Source: Siderastrea siderea
Taxonomy: Eukaryota > Cnidaria > Anthozoa > Scleractinia > Rhizangiidae
Assembly: GCA_964030785.1 (NCBI GenBank)
Contig: OZ034969.1
Span: forward strand, 33,007,101 to 33,071,100
Direction: 5' to 3'
Length of the DNA stretch: 64,000 bases
Shown one piece after another: positions 33,878 through 45,174 of this stretch. Each line of letters opens with the position of its first letter. The stretch's first letter is position 1. The notes beneath the pieces were generated by a model, which saw only the letters and a program-made list of their open reading frames with translations, was not told where the DNA came from and searched no databases. Made by a program: the position numbers and the translations under genes.

Positions 33878-34914
33878 CTGACCGTGTTAAACTTGAGGGT
33901 GAATTTGCCCCCACTCTGTACAATCGGGGTGCAACACATCGCAACCTTAGAAGAAAGATCAAAGTTAGTTTCAATTTCTTATCACATTTACTGGAGACTT
34001 TTACTAAATTAATGGGATGTCTCACAACAGCAGTTTAGGTTCATTTGTTAACAAAATAGTGAGTAAATTGCAGACATTCAATTAATTACTAATGACTTGG
34101 TTCAGCTTATGCAAAACAACACTTTCAAGCAAGTGTACAAAATGTTGGAGACATAACAGTATACAGGTCTCCCTAAAACCACAACTTGAAGTTGTCCTCT
34201 TAACGATGTCACAAGGACTTCTACCCAGCACTGTACGGAAAGAAGAACAATCAATGGTTCTCACTTGGTCAGAATCCATGCCAGGCTGTAAGAATTTCTT
34301 GGACTCCAAGGCTCCTTCTATTCCATCAGCAATTTTTGGATGTTTGACTCTCTATAATATAACCATCACATAAGAAAAGAATCTTTGTGAACACTGTTTT
34401 AAGAAAATCAGACATTAATTTTATGGAATGGTAATGAGATGCCAATTTCTGACTTGAAGTAATGTCTACAAATCTACTGCTCAAAATAGAAGCAAACAGA
34501 ACGCCTGGACTTGAAATGGCCATGCACTATTGAGAGGCATGTACAAATGTACATTGTATGAGTTGTCAAAGTTAAACCACTCCCACTTGTTCATTGTAAT
34601 AACATAGACCACTGCCAAAATTCCACACTTTGTTTGAGAAGTGTTGGAACATCAAAATTACATGTACAAATATCTCCACATCAAAAACCTGTGTCAATAA
34701 AAAAAAACTTGCACCTGATCAAATAATGGAATCCAGGTTTAATAGGTTTTACAGACTAAAACATGACATGTGGAAAATGAGGACATCACAGTCTAACTTG
34801 CAATGGCAGAAAGAAAAACTTTTGCCCTACATGTACCTTTTCATCATCTACAATTTCCATGATTTGTTTCTTGAAGTATTTCACGAAAATGTCTGAAGAG
34901 ACTTGTGCTGCTTT
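33878..34914 (-). pseudogene. SUPT16H: Three consecutive exons of Spt16 (FACT subunit), partial
   Basis: Minus-strand exons at 34837-34914 (26 codons, KAAQVSSDIFVKYFKKQ...), 34265-34351 (29 codons, RVKHPKIADGIEGALESKK...) and 33878-33945 (22 codons plus 2 bases, ...CTPIVQSGGKFTLKF...). All have AG acceptors, GT donors and matching phases. Joined in order they match the Spt16 stretch around VMEIVDADEKVRHSKLAE and IIQSGGNYNLKF, at the junction of the N-terminal lobe and the M24-peptidase-like lobe. Spt16 is the large subunit of the FACT histone chaperone. Full Spt16 has about 1,000 residues; I found no other exons here. It is most likely a truncated duplicate, though a gene with distant exons cannot be excluded. 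Confidence 0.8.
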
Positions 34915-35882
34915 CTACAGAGAAAGATGGAAAATAACTACAAGGTAAGTGACTCTTTAAATGAAGTTCTGTACATGTACCATGTACAACTACTGTATGC
35001 ACTCTTGGTTTACTGCAACCCACACTTAAAGACAGTAAAATGAGGAGGGGAAAGAGGGGAGGGGTGGGTGTGTGGTTCCCTAGGGACCTCCTCTAGGTCC
35101 ACTACTAGCTGGTGAATAAGACTCCTCATCACTGTCCTGATGTGTAAAGTTCTTTGATAACAAAACATACAGCTATTTCAATTAACGTTGTCAGATGAAA
35201 GCTAAACCTACGCGACGAGACCGGAAGGTAATGTGGGACTTATGCCTAAAAGTTCACCAAAATCAGTAGTACTTTGCGGCAGAGTTTTTAAAGCAAAACA
35301 ATTAAACAAAAAACCTGAAAGAACTATTCTCAGATAAAGTTTTTGTTTAAAACGTAATTTTTAATCCCTCTCATCTTTTTGTTTACTGGGTCAAAACGGG
35401 ATGCAAATTTAAACTATGTGGGTACACGTGGAGCACGTGCATGTATGTAAATTAAAAGTTGGAAAACCAGCATCACGAAAAATATGGAACATGAATTTTT
35501 GCACTTCATGACAAGAACTAACAACAGAAATTGGAAAGCATAATCAGGATTGCCGCTGACAATAATCAGATGGTGCCTATTTACTACTTGCACTGATAAA
35601 TTCAAAGTTCCCGACCAACTTCTGACAACCGTTAAATTAAGTCTGATTTGCAACTACCCACACTACCCTTAGGTCTAGTTGCGTTAGCTTGAGTTGATCC
35701 GACAACCTTAATTCAAATAGCTGTTTCCTTTTAGTTTGTTCTCCAAGAGATTTCTTGCAGTTATGTTGCTTTGAATGGTCCTTTTCTTGTGACTAACTAC
35801 ACTGCAGTCTGTACTTCACTGCAGTTTTGTTGGCCCTGAGAGAAATCCTACACAGGCACAGAATCATATAAGATCCTGCCCC

Positions 35883-36034
35883 GGGGCTGGATTCACAAAG
35901 CCCTCCTAAGTTAAGATGCATCCCAAGTATAGTTTCTTGACAATAGCCTATTGCTGGAATGACAATAGACTATTGTTGAAAAAACAACACTTAAGATGCA
36001 TCGTAACTCGGGAGGGTTTTGCGAATCTCACCCC
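35883..36034. mobile_element. Nested MITE, 152 bp, long TIRs
   Basis: Left GGGGCTGGATTCACAAAGCC and right (other strand) GGGGTGAGATTCGCAAAACC, both continuing to GATGCATC-type sequence. The two halves pair almost entirely. No target duplication could be fixed because the flanks are repetitive. Confidence 0.7.
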
Positions 36035-36138
36035 AGGATCCTAAATAGCAGTTATCTGATCGAATCATAATTTGCAGTATAATCTTCTACAGACAGGATC
36101 CTGAATACAGTAGTACATATATATTCATTAGGATCTTA

Positions 36139-36536
36139 AGGCCGGTGCCTCCTAGTACAGATATATTTTTGCAAAGGTTATGACTATGGGGAAAAAGTAG
36201 ATCTTAGCAAGGATTATTGGAATCAAAAAAAAAAATGTGGGTAACCACGCATTTTTCAGAGATAATAATTAAGCAACCATAATTCCAAAAAAGCGATAAA
36301 ATACAAAGAATGTATGGCAATTTCTTTCCAAATTTAAGCTCAATCATCTCTGAAAAATGCGTGGTTACCCCCAATTTTCTTTTTGGATTCTGATAGCCCT
36401 TGCTAAGATCTGCTTTTTCCACATGGTTGTAAACCGCGCAAAAACATTGTTGTATTGGTGGGCAAATTCCAATAGAAACCCGAATATCCTGAGATGCGCA
36501 GAACGTATGCGCAGTAACAAAAGGAGGCACCGTCCT
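36139..36536. mobile_element. Nested MITE, 398 bp, TA-flanked
   Basis: Ends AGGCCGGTGCCTCCT and AGGACGGTGCCTCCT (other strand), flanked by TA on both sides. A second inverted pair inside (AAAAATGCGTGGTTACC and its complement at about 36240 and 36355) makes the whole unit fold back. Confidence 0.7.
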
Positions 36537-37010
36537 TACAGGATTTTAAATAGGATCTTCTTTTGATTCCAGGATGGGATCCTATAAGATCCTTTTAAGA
36601 TCCTGTGTGGGATTTCTACCATGGGACCTCCCCCACCCCCACCCCCTCCAAAAAAAAAGTAGAGTGATTAGAACGGGTTTTACCAAAGCCACCTAAAGCA
36701 TTAAGCTGCCCTTCAATTGCGACAGAATTGCAGCAAATGCCCAAAATAACAATTTTTGTGTAGCACTGTTCACTGTAGATAGATACACAAGTATAAGTGA
36801 TACATGTATGAGTGATTCTTGTTTGACGTCGGAGATACATTACATGACTATCACCCAGCAGTGGCTAACTTAAAAGCAATACTCATGAACAGCTGGCATT
36901 TTATAACACAGCAACCATTGCTTAACAAATTTTTCAAAGAAGCGCCCCTAACATCATACAAAAGAGGGCGTTCTCTTAAAGAAATACTCGTTGAGAGCAA
37001 AACTCTACAA

Positions 37011-37176
37011 AGGCTAAAACACGCGCGCAGGAGTCGCGCAGGCCTGTAACTCTTTTGGACACTAAAAAGAGGATCGCAAATCAAAACTGCGGTTACAACT
37101 ACTGGCTTAAATTTTAAAGCCATTTTAAAGGTAAAACACGCTTGTGGGAGTCGCGCACACCCGTCACCCTTTTTAA
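37011..37176 (+). repeat. Two direct copies of a ~47-bp block
   Basis: Blocks with AAAACACGC, GGAGTCGCGCA and CTGTAACTCTTTT/CCGTCACCCTTTTT occur at about 37011-37058 and 37129-37176. Confidence 0.6.
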
Positions 37177-37978
37177 CAATATCTGACTCAAGATCCACGG
37201 CTGCCATCTTTCCATTGTGCTTTTTTTGGCTTTGAAGCCTGTCCTATTATCAAATTACCTCCTTCAGGGACCTGCAGAGGGAGACAGCAGAAATACTCCT
37301 GCCTTACTTTACCCCTAAAAGGCACTCTTTTGTCTAGGGAGAAGCTTCAAGGAAAATAAAGCGACCGTACATATGGTTTGAAGAACCGCCACCAAACACG
37401 CAAAGACCGAAAATCGCGTGATTAAGTTATAATTTTCCGCAACCGCGCGATTATTTCTTAATCGTAAACCGCCACATTATTACGAGTGTAACCGCAAAGC
37501 GACACTCAAAATTGGCTCAAACCGCCAAACTGCCAGAGTATAATAGACCCTCAAAATACACTACCACACTTTCCATGTCACTCTCTTCCTATCCTGTCGC
37601 GGAGCACTGAGCCGAATGTCGATAGAGAAGGATAAAACAAATTGTTTCCAAGGCAACGGTTGTATAAAACCATAGGAAAGATAAAGACCGTCGCACTTGT
37701 TTAAACAACAACAACAACAAAAACGAGACGTAGGGAGTAACTGAGCTACAGCTACTGATTTTGAACAGATCTAAAAACCGGTTCCTCTTTATTCCATAGT
37801 TACTGAAATTTGCACACGTAATAAATAAGAAATAAAAGTTGTACGATCATTTATCCCTAACAAAACTTTCATCGTTCGCTTTGGTCATAACGTAACTTTT
37901 ATTTTCTTTACAAATGACAATCTTTGACAGGGCTCACTTGTTCGTTTTCTGTTAGTACTACGGTGGGTTCAAAACGTA

Positions 37979-38191
37979 TGTCACGAACAGTCACGTGTAT
38001 TATATCGATCTTTGTTATGCAACATTTAGTCACGCTTTTGCGGTTTTGTTTGTACAGGACACACCTTGATTTCCCAACTTGATTTTCCGGTTTTGTAGAA
38101 TTACTTGTATATAGTTTCTGACGCTTCAAGTCTAGCTGAATAAATGGTTTAATCAACAAACGAGTGTGGTTCTTTTTACGAGTTTATTACA
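37979..38191 (+). repeat. 5' LTR of the BEL/Pao element
   Basis: Starts TGTCACGAACAG and ends GTTTATTACA. It contains AATAAA at 38139-38144. Identical by eye to 46221-46433. Confidence 0.95.
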
Positions 38192-38192
38192 A

Positions 38193-38210
38193 GGCGCCCA
38201 ACGTGGGGCG
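38193..38210 (+). other. Primer-binding site candidate
   Basis: GGCGCCCAACGTGGGGC starts one base after the 5' LTR, the expected place for the tRNA primer site. The tRNA was not determined. Confidence 0.65.
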
Positions 38211-38224
38211 GTGAATCTCGACCG

Positions 38225-41200
38225 ATGGCAGAAAAGGAGCTAGCACGAAATCGAGCTACACGAGCGGCAAATAGAGGCGTAGTAACGAAAATAATCGAAG
38301 AGTCCGAGGAGATTTTGGAAAACGATGCGGCACTTCACGATGTTAAATCGAGGAACCGACTAAAGCGAATACAAACGATGCTCAATGAAAAAATGCAGTT
38401 ACTCAAAGAGCTCGACGAAAAAATATTAGCCGCCAGTGAAATCGACGATATTGTTAAAGAAATCGAAGAAACCGAGTTTTTAAAAATGAGGATCATGGAT
38501 GCCCTCGAGAACATCGCATCAAGCAGCACACCTGCCTTGCCGAAAACCACGCCGACAACCGTTGCACAAGGATCATACGTTCAACAAGATATCTCGATCG
38601 AGAACACTTCGACTCCACCCGCTCCATCGGTACATCCTTCAGTGCACAACAATTTCACTGCAGCGGGATTATCTTCTCATCAGAATGTCACCGACGACAC
38701 GTTGCCTCCCGCTCCACCAACGTCTCCTCCACCTCTCATTCAGCACAATCCAGTAATTCCAACGACACAAGCACCAAAGTCACGGCTGCCAAAAATCACC
38801 TTGGCAAAATTCAGAGGCGAAGTGACACAATTCCGAACCTTCTGGGATACCTTCGAAAGCACAGTGCACGCGAATCATAGTCTTACGAAAATCGACAAGT
38901 TTAACTATTTGGTATCCCTACTCGAAGGATCTGCGTCTCGCGCTATCGCTGGATTGCCAATCACCGAAGAAAACTACGACGCGGCAATTGATATTCTGAA
39001 TAAGCGATTCGGTAAACCGCAGCAACTCATCTCAGCACACATGGATGAACTCTTGAAGATTTCTTCATGTTCAACGGACAAACCATCACAACGTCGCTAC
39101 CTTTACGACAAGCTTAGCGTTAACATACGAGGTCTGGAGGCACTTGGTGTGAAATCCGATCAATACGGCAGTTTATTAATTCCTATCATCATGGCCAAGC
39201 TTCCCCCCGAAATCAGAGTACACGTCGCTCGAAACACAACGCAGGATGTTTGGGATATCGAATCTATACTGAACGTAATTCAGAACGAAATCGAAGCGCG
39301 GGAAATCAGCGAGAAAGTCAAAGCCATGTCAAGTAACTCTGAAACTAAACGACCTCCGTTCCAGAAGAAAACGGATTATCCGACAGTAGGTGCATTTTTG
39401 GTGGATTCGAAACAGCAACTACAAACGCCTAAATGTGTTTACTGCTCAGGGATACATTTCTCGGCATCGTGTGAAAGTGTCACTGACATCAACGCTCGGA
39501 AAACAGTCCTGAAACGTGATAGAAGATGTTTTACATGTTTGAGAAAGGGACACAACTCGGAACAATGCGACAAGACCTGTAGAAGATGCAACAGCGGAAA
39601 ACATCATCAATCAATTTGCTTCGAATTGAACACCAACTCGCCGCGTAACACGAATACGCCGACTTCGTCCACATCAGGGGATCAAAACGAGAAGGATACA
39701 GAAAACAATGGCGTTACAACAGCGACCACCAATTCAGAGAATACAAACCCGAAGCGCAAAGTTTTGTTGCAAACAGCCGTTGCCATCGCCAAAAACGACG
39801 AGGGAACTAAATCGACCACAATCCGTATATTATTTGACAATGGCAGCCAACGGTCGTACATTACAGATAATTTGCGATCGAAGTTGCAACTGAAGTCTCT
39901 ACAAACGGAAAAGCTCAACCTTAACACATTTGGCGAGTCCAAGTTCAGAAAGCAGAGATGCGACGTGGTAAATTTGCGACTTCAAAAGTCGGAACACGAT
40001 GACCCGATCACAATATCCGCCTTAATGTTTCCTGTTATCTGCTCGCCTTTACCCGCGAAAGTTCACACGAATTATGCGCATTTGGATGGTCTGGAATTGG
40101 CCGATGAACCGTGCAGTTCAGGTAACACCATTGATTTATTGATCGGTTCTGATTTCTATTGGGACTTTGTTACCGGTGAAACTAAACGAGGTGAAGAAGG
40201 TCCGATTGCCGTAAACAGCGCATTGGGATGGCTATTATCCGGTCCAATCAGTGGAACCGTCGACCGAAGTTACAACACGCACACCAATTTGATCATCGAC
40301 TGCCAAAACTCCCTGTTTCAACCCACTGACGATGACATTCTAGCGAACTCTCTCAAAGGCTTTTGGGAGACGGAATCCATCGGTATCAGCGATTTGACGG
40401 CTAATGGAGAGGGCAAAAACGAGTCTTTTGAAATCGACGTAAAACGAAACGGTGATAGGTATGAGGTCAAGTTGCCTTGGAAAGAAGATTGCCACCCGTC
40501 TTCCAATGGCTACCAGTTATGCGAGTCGCGACTACGATCCTTACATCACAGGCTCCGTAAAGATTCGTCCCTGTTGTCCGAGTACGACAACATCATTCAG
40601 CAACAACTGAAAGCCGGGATCGTAGAAGAAGTGCCTACCGAAGAATTGACGAACAAAGCCGCGTCACAAAGTTACTATCTCCCACATCTGGCCGTGGTCA
40701 GAAAAGACCGCGAAACAACGAAAGTAAGAGTTGTTTACGATGGATCAGCAAAAGCTTCCAAGAAAGAGAAATCACTGAACGATTGTTTACAAACAGGACC
40801 AAACAACCTTCCACACGTTTTCGACATGTTAGCTAACTTCCGAAAAAACATTGTCGGTCTCACGGCTGACATCGAGAAAGCCTTTCTGATGGTCGGAATT
40901 CAAGATGATCAGCGAGATTTCCTACGATTTCTTTGGCTGGACAACCCAAGCTCAGAGAACCCGAAGATTATTCACCTCAAGTTCACACGGCTCGTATTTG
41001 GTTTACGCCCCTCGCCTGCTATTTTAGGAGAAACAATCCTACATCATCTTGAACTGCACAAGCAAAGCGACCCAGAAATTGCCGAGATCTTAGGAAAATC
41101 GTTTTACGTTGATGATCTGTTAACGGGGGAGTGCAACGACGAAAAGGCCCTCGCGATTTATCAAAGAGCAAAGAAGTTAATGGCGGAGGGCGGGTTTAAC

Positions 41201-42901
41201 CTCAGAAAGTGGAAGACCAACTCACCAAAACTACAGAGAGAAATCGCGGAATCTGAGAGCGTGGCAAAATCAATTAGCGAACAAAATGTAAACAAAGACG
41301 ACGACGAATCGTACGCCAAAGCGAACACTCAGGGTCTGAGCTCAAACACGCCAATCGATGAAGATATCTTCTTAAAAGTTTTAGGAATGAACTGGAACAC
41401 TCACACCGACGAGATTATATTCAGCTTTTCCAGTCTCAGCAAGTACGCAAGTTCACTTCCGCTCACAAAGCGATCGGTTCTCAAAGTAACCGCAAAGATT
41501 TACGATCCCATGGGATTTCTGTCACCTTTGACAGTGGAAATGAAAATCCTTTTTCAAGAACTGTGCCTTGAAAAAACGAACTGGGACACTGAACTGAAAG
41601 GAGAATCACTACGACGATGGAAATCGTTTCTTAAAGAATTGAGTCTCGTCGATTGCTATCGCATCCCTCGTTGTTATTTTGTGCGTCAACCCGTGGATAT
41701 ACAGTTACATGGTTTCAGCGATGCATCCGAACGTGCTTACGCCGCGGTTGTATATGTTAGGAGCACCTACAGTGATGGTCAAGTCGAAGTGCGTCTGGTC
41801 GCTTCTAAATCGAGAGTTGCGCCGATCAAGAGACAAACAATTCCTCGTTTGGAACTGCTTGGAGCGCTCATTTTAGCCCGTCTCGTAAACAAATTGAAGT
41901 CCCTTGGCGACGAAATTCCTGTTACGTTATGGACCGATTCTATGTCAACACTTTGCTGGATCAAAAACGAGCGGATATGGAAACAATACGTCGGGCAACG
42001 TGTTGATGAGATTCGCCGCTTGACTCCTACAAATGCGTGGAGGCATTGTCCTGGAGAAATTAATCCCGCCGATCTTCCTTCTCGTGGTCTGAGATCCAAA
42101 GAACTATCGTCTTGCAAAACTTGGTGGAATGGTCCAAATTTCCTGCGCAACCCTGTCGACCAGTGGCCAGAAATGTCACAACCAGCGCAAACTGAAGAAG
42201 ACGAAATTCAACGAGAGGCAATCAAGAATGAGCCAGTCATTACGCATTCAATGGTTAACACATCATCCCGCGACGCACCCGACCATGGAATTGACAAGAT
42301 AATTGACATTGAGCGTTTCAGTAGCATCACGAATTTACTACGAGTGACGGCATATGTCAACAGATTTATCAATAATCTCAAGATGAAAACGCAAAGAAAG
42401 AGCCAACGAAATTTAAACGAATTGAGAGCGGACGAATTGAAGAACGCTGAAATCTTATGGATCAACGCAGTACAAAAGTCAGCATTCACCGAGGAACTTT
42501 TCTTTTTAAAACGGAATGACTCAAAGTCTACACCGCCTATTCGAGTAGCTCAGTTTGGATTATTTCTCAACGAAGATCAAACGATCAGATGCAAAGGCCG
42601 AATCGATAATGCTTCACTGCCCGCTTCGAGCAAGTTTCCGATCCTCTTACCGCCGAAACATCCCTTCGTCAATCTTCTAGTTAAACAAGCTCACGATCTG
42701 GTCAAGCATTCAGGCATAAACGCAACCTTGACGACCTTGAGAGAGCGATTATGGATTTTGCGTGGACGAGAAACAGTAAAGAAGATCATACGTCGATGCG
42801 TTGTTTGCCGCCGGTACGAAACAACACCATGCAAGCCTACACACTTCGCCGATTTGCCTGACAACCGAGTTTCTGAGGACCCTCCGTTTACACACGTCTG
42901 A
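38225..42901 (+). CDS. BEL/Pao gag-pol, up to an in-frame stop
   Basis: A 1,558-codon frame from ATG. A gag domain of the DUF1759 type begins around LPKITLAKFRGEV (about residue 190). Zinc-knuckle motifs follow, including CFTCLRKGHNSEQC from residue 435. The aspartic protease motif reads DNGS at 538-541, the reverse transcriptase active site FYVDD at 960-964, and RNase H is marked by GFSDASERAYAA and WTDSMSTL. The integrase zinc-binding HHCC region lies just before the TGA at 42899-42901. The same frame reopens immediately after the stop. Asn in the protease motif differs from the commoner DSG/DTG. Confidence 0.9.
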   Translation: MAEKELARNRATRAANRGVVTKIIEESEEILENDAALHDVKSRNRLKRIQTMLNEKMQLLKELDEKILAASEIDDIVKEIEETEFLKMRIMDALENIASSSTPALPKTTPTTVAQGSYVQQDISIENTSTPPAPSVHPSVHNNFTAAGLSSHQNVTDDTLPPAPPTSPPPLIQHNPVIPTTQAPKSRLPKITLAKFRGEVTQFRTFWDTFESTVHANHSLTKIDKFNYLVSLLEGSASRAIAGLPITEENYDAAIDILNKRFGKPQQLISAHMDELLKISSCSTDKPSQRRYLYDKLSVNIRGLEALGVKSDQYGSLLIPIIMAKLPPEIRVHVARNTTQDVWDIESILNVIQNEIEAREISEKVKAMSSNSETKRPPFQKKTDYPTVGAFLVDSKQQLQTPKCVYCSGIHFSASCESVTDINARKTVLKRDRRCFTCLRKGHNSEQCDKTCRRCNSGKHHQSICFELNTNSPRNTNTPTSSTSGDQNEKDTENNGVTTATTNSENTNPKRKVLLQTAVAIAKNDEGTKSTTIRILFDNGSQRSYITDNLRSKLQLKSLQTEKLNLNTFGESKFRKQRCDVVNLRLQKSEHDDPITISALMFPVICSPLPAKVHTNYAHLDGLELADEPCSSGNTIDLLIGSDFYWDFVTGETKRGEEGPIAVNSALGWLLSGPISGTVDRSYNTHTNLIIDCQNSLFQPTDDDILANSLKGFWETESIGISDLTANGEGKNESFEIDVKRNGDRYEVKLPWKEDCHPSSNGYQLCESRLRSLHHRLRKDSSLLSEYDNIIQQQLKAGIVEEVPTEELTNKAASQSYYLPHLAVVRKDRETTKVRVVYDGSAKASKKEKSLNDCLQTGPNNLPHVFDMLANFRKNIVGLTADIEKAFLMVGIQDDQRDFLRFLWLDNPSSENPKIIHLKFTRLVFGLRPSPAILGETILHHLELHKQSDPEIAEILGKSFYVDDLLTGECNDEKALAIYQRAKKLMAEGGFNLRKWKTNSPKLQREIAESESVAKSISEQNVNKDDDESYAKANTQGLSSNTPIDEDIFLKVLGMNWNTHTDEIIFSFSSLSKYASSLPLTKRSVLKVTAKIYDPMGFLSPLTVEMKILFQELCLEKTNWDTELKGESLRRWKSFLKELSLVDCYRIPRCYFVRQPVDIQLHGFSDASERAYAAVVYVRSTYSDGQVEVRLVASKSRVAPIKRQTIPRLELLGALILARLVNKLKSLGDEIPVTLWTDSMSTLCWIKNERIWKQYVGQRVDEIRRLTPTNAWRHCPGEINPADLPSRGLRSKELSSCKTWWNGPNFLRNPVDQWPEMSQPAQTEEDEIQREAIKNEPVITHSMVNTSSRDAPDHGIDKIIDIERFSSITNLLRVTAYVNRFINNLKMKTQRKSQRNLNELRADELKNAEILWINAVQKSAFTEELFFLKRNDSKSTPPIRVAQFGLFLNEDQTIRCKGRIDNASLPASSKFPILLPPKHPFVNLLVKQAHDLVKHSGINATLTTLRERLWILRGRETVKKIIRRCVVCRRYETTPCKPTHFADLPDNRVSEDPPFTHV

Positions 42902-43837
42902 CTTGATTTCGCAGGACCGCTGTACGTCAATGAACCCCGCACTAGTTCTGGAAACACTAGCGCTGATTCCAACAAAGTTTACGTGTGTTTGTTTACATGC
43001 GCGTCAACTCGTGCCGTTCATCTGGAATTGACTCGAGGACTGAATGTACAAGATTTCCTTTTAGCCTTCCGCAAATTTGCCAGCAGACGAGGACTGCCGG
43101 CTACAATACAATCGGACAACGCAAAAACATTCCAATCTTCTAGCAAGGAAATTCGAAAAATCGCCCGATCACAGGAAGTCTGGAGATACCTAGCCAACAA
43201 CCAAATTACTTGGAACTTTATCGTGGAGAAAGCACCGTGGTGGGGTGGTTATTGGGAAAGACTCGTACGAAGCATTAAATCACCGATCAAGAAAGTCATT
43301 GGGCGATCGACGCTGAGTTATGACGAGATGAGCACCTTGCTGACGGAAGTTGAAGCAGTTATCAACGCTAGACCGCTTACGTATGTTTACGACGACCAAG
43401 AGTCAGTTTCTCATCCTCTTACCCCATCCGACTTAAGTTATGGGCGACGCATCTCCACGAGCCCTAACAGTCAGTATTACGAGACCGTGAGCACCTTCAA
43501 TTCCTTGACGAGGAGATTAAAGCACCATCGCCATTTGTTAGGGCAAATTACCCGCCGGTGGAGGAGTGAATACTTGACAAGTTTGCGCGAACAAGCCGCG
43601 AAAGGATCAAATGCTCGAGGTGTTAATGCGAAGCTTAAGGTCGGTGATATCGTGATTCTCAAGAACGATTCTGTCACACGAGCATTTTGGAAATTGGGAA
43701 AAGTTGAAGAATTGCTACCGGGACGAGATGGAGTTGTACGAGCAGCAGTAATCACCGTATCGCGTGGAACGAGTTCCAGCAACCAACGTTTGAGAAGACC
43801 TATTCAACATCTCATCCCAATTGAAGTAAAGTCATAG
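42902..43837 (+). CDS. BEL/Pao integrase core and C-terminal domain after the stop
   Basis: In the same frame as the preceding ORF, with no shift. It contains the integrase catalytic region: an Asp in LDFAGP right after the stop, an Asp in IQSDNAKTF, and a Glu in GGYWERLVRSIK. The end has a basic domain with LKVGDIVILKND, as in BEL/Pao integrase C-termini. The first internal ATG is at 42983, so after the premature stop it would not be made in phase with pol except by readthrough. The sequence otherwise looks intact to its own stop. Confidence 0.88.
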   Translation, partial: LDFAGPLYVNEPRTSSGNTSADSNKVYVCLFTCASTRAVHLELTRGLNVQDFLLAFRKFASRRGLPATIQSDNAKTFQSSSKEIRKIARSQEVWRYLANNQITWNFIVEKAPWWGGYWERLVRSIKSPIKKVIGRSTLSYDEMSTLLTEVEAVINARPLTYVYDDQESVSHPLTPSDLSYGRRISTSPNSQYYETVSTFNSLTRRLKHHRHLLGQITRRWRSEYLTSLREQAAKGSNARGVNAKLKVGDIVILKNDSVTRAFWKLGKVEELLPGRDGVVRAAVITVSRGTSSSNQRLRRPIQHLIPIEVKS

Positions 43838-44761
43838 ACTTAATCAAGTTGAACATTTCCGAGGATCATTGATTCGTGTAAGGGGCCAACCATTTAACTT
43901 CTGAGGGGGGGGTTGGGTGATTTGGTATAGGCATGAATTTTTTTTTCAATCCCTTAATTCCCCGTGAATTTTTTTTCTCGGGGTATGTGATTGCAAGATA
44001 TTGTTTTCTCCCTCCAACGTTCTGCATGAATTTTTTTTGGTGCGTGGATGGGGTTTAAAGTAGGCCTTCATTATAAATCAAATTATAAAAAGTTAAGGAT
44101 CTGTGAAAGAAACTGAACAAATATATTAATTTTTATCTAAGAGTTTTTGAGTGACTTTTACAATACGGTACAATACCTTTAACACCAAATGTAAAGCATT
44201 GAGGTGACCCCTTCCCACTGATAAAAGGAGTCAGACCTGTTCCTGGACTTTGATCATTTTGCAAGGTGAATGCGCCTACAGTACAGTACATAGTGCGTGC
44301 ATAGAGCTACAGAACAGTACAGTGCATAGCGCGAATGCGTCTTCAGTACATATTTTACGGAAAGATAATGAGCCACATCCTTTCCTTGTTAAATCAAACT
44401 GGAAGCAATAAGTTGCTTTAGAGAGCTATCTAGAAAGGGTTAAATCCAACTCGCAGCTGAAGTACACATTACAAGACCACAAATTAAAAATAATCTGCAC
44501 AGAGCTCTTAAGTTGCTTTCTTGCCAAAGAGTGAGATTTTTGACGGCGTCATCTTTGTAGGGGGGTCTGGGGGCATGCTCCCCCAGAAAATTTTGAAAAA
44601 TTAAAGTAGCCAAGACGTGTTTTCCTTTATTCTGAGAAGAAATGTGACCCTTCGAAAGTAACTATTTAGATCCCAGATTTTTCTTTAAATTGGACTAATA
44701 TCAACTCGATCTTTCTTGACATTCTGACTTATCCAGAAGTCAAATTAACATGCCATAACGC

Positions 44762-45079
44762 TTAAAAACAGCGTTGATGATGCTCTTTGTTGTTGTTCCA
44801 AGTAGCTTTCTTTACAGTAGCCAAAAAATCTGCAGGTGGTTCAAAAGATGACTCTTTGTAGGCCATTTTGATAGTAAGCAAAAAGGCCAACGTACCGTCC
44901 ACCTGGAGAGATGCTGCCGATAGCTGTTTTTTTTTCCTTACAAGAGACACAACTCTCTTTTCACCGGCATTTGAATCTGGTAGAATAAGAACTGTTTTGG
45001 ACACGTCATTTATCTTACCAAATTTATGGGTACCATTCCCTAGCTTCAATGATGACTGATATCCCCAGATTACATCCAT
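44762..45079 (-). pseudogene. hAT-type C-terminal dimerisation remnant
   Basis: A 105-codon frame containing VLILPDSNAGEKRVVSLVRK then DGTLAFLLTIKMA. The pattern of LP-S-A-E-R-S resembles the C-terminal dimerisation region of hAT-like transposases. No catalytic region is present. The frame lies inside the nested TIR element, opposite to BEL/Pao. Confidence 0.45.
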
Positions 45080-45174
45080 GCCAAAACTGGATGATTTCTC
45101 ATCATTTTCCTCACTTGCAAACTTTATTTGGGCTTCATCCCAGACCTTCTTAGGACAAAAACGAGGGGCAAATT

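Larger units (their letters stand above)
35841..36617. mobile_element. Outer inverted-repeat element hosting two MITEs
   Basis: GAAATCCTACACAGG at the left edge and GAAATCCCACACAGG (other strand) at the right edge, with AAGATCCT/AGGATCCT words repeated inside both ends. It is interrupted by the elements at 35883-36034 and 36139-36536. Confidence 0.6.
34915..37978. other. Non-coding, MITE-rich
   Basis: Holds the nested MITEs (35841-36617), a direct repeat (37011-37176) and scattered repeat words. A 57-base minus-strand frame at about 35099-35155 (DSDEESYSPASSGPRGGP then stop, after a CAG acceptor) is too short to call. Confidence 0.45.

Noticed and set aside
35099..35155. Possible acidic terminal exon (DSDEESYSPASSGP, minus)
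   Set aside because: Only 18 codons, does not match the expected upstream part of Spt16, and has no partner exon.
36851..37207. 118-codon minus-strand frame
   Set aside because: It runs through a local direct repeat, and its composition follows that repeat.
37908..38159. Minus-strand frame repeated at 46195-46401
   Set aside because: It is the complement of the LTR, duplicated only because the LTR is.
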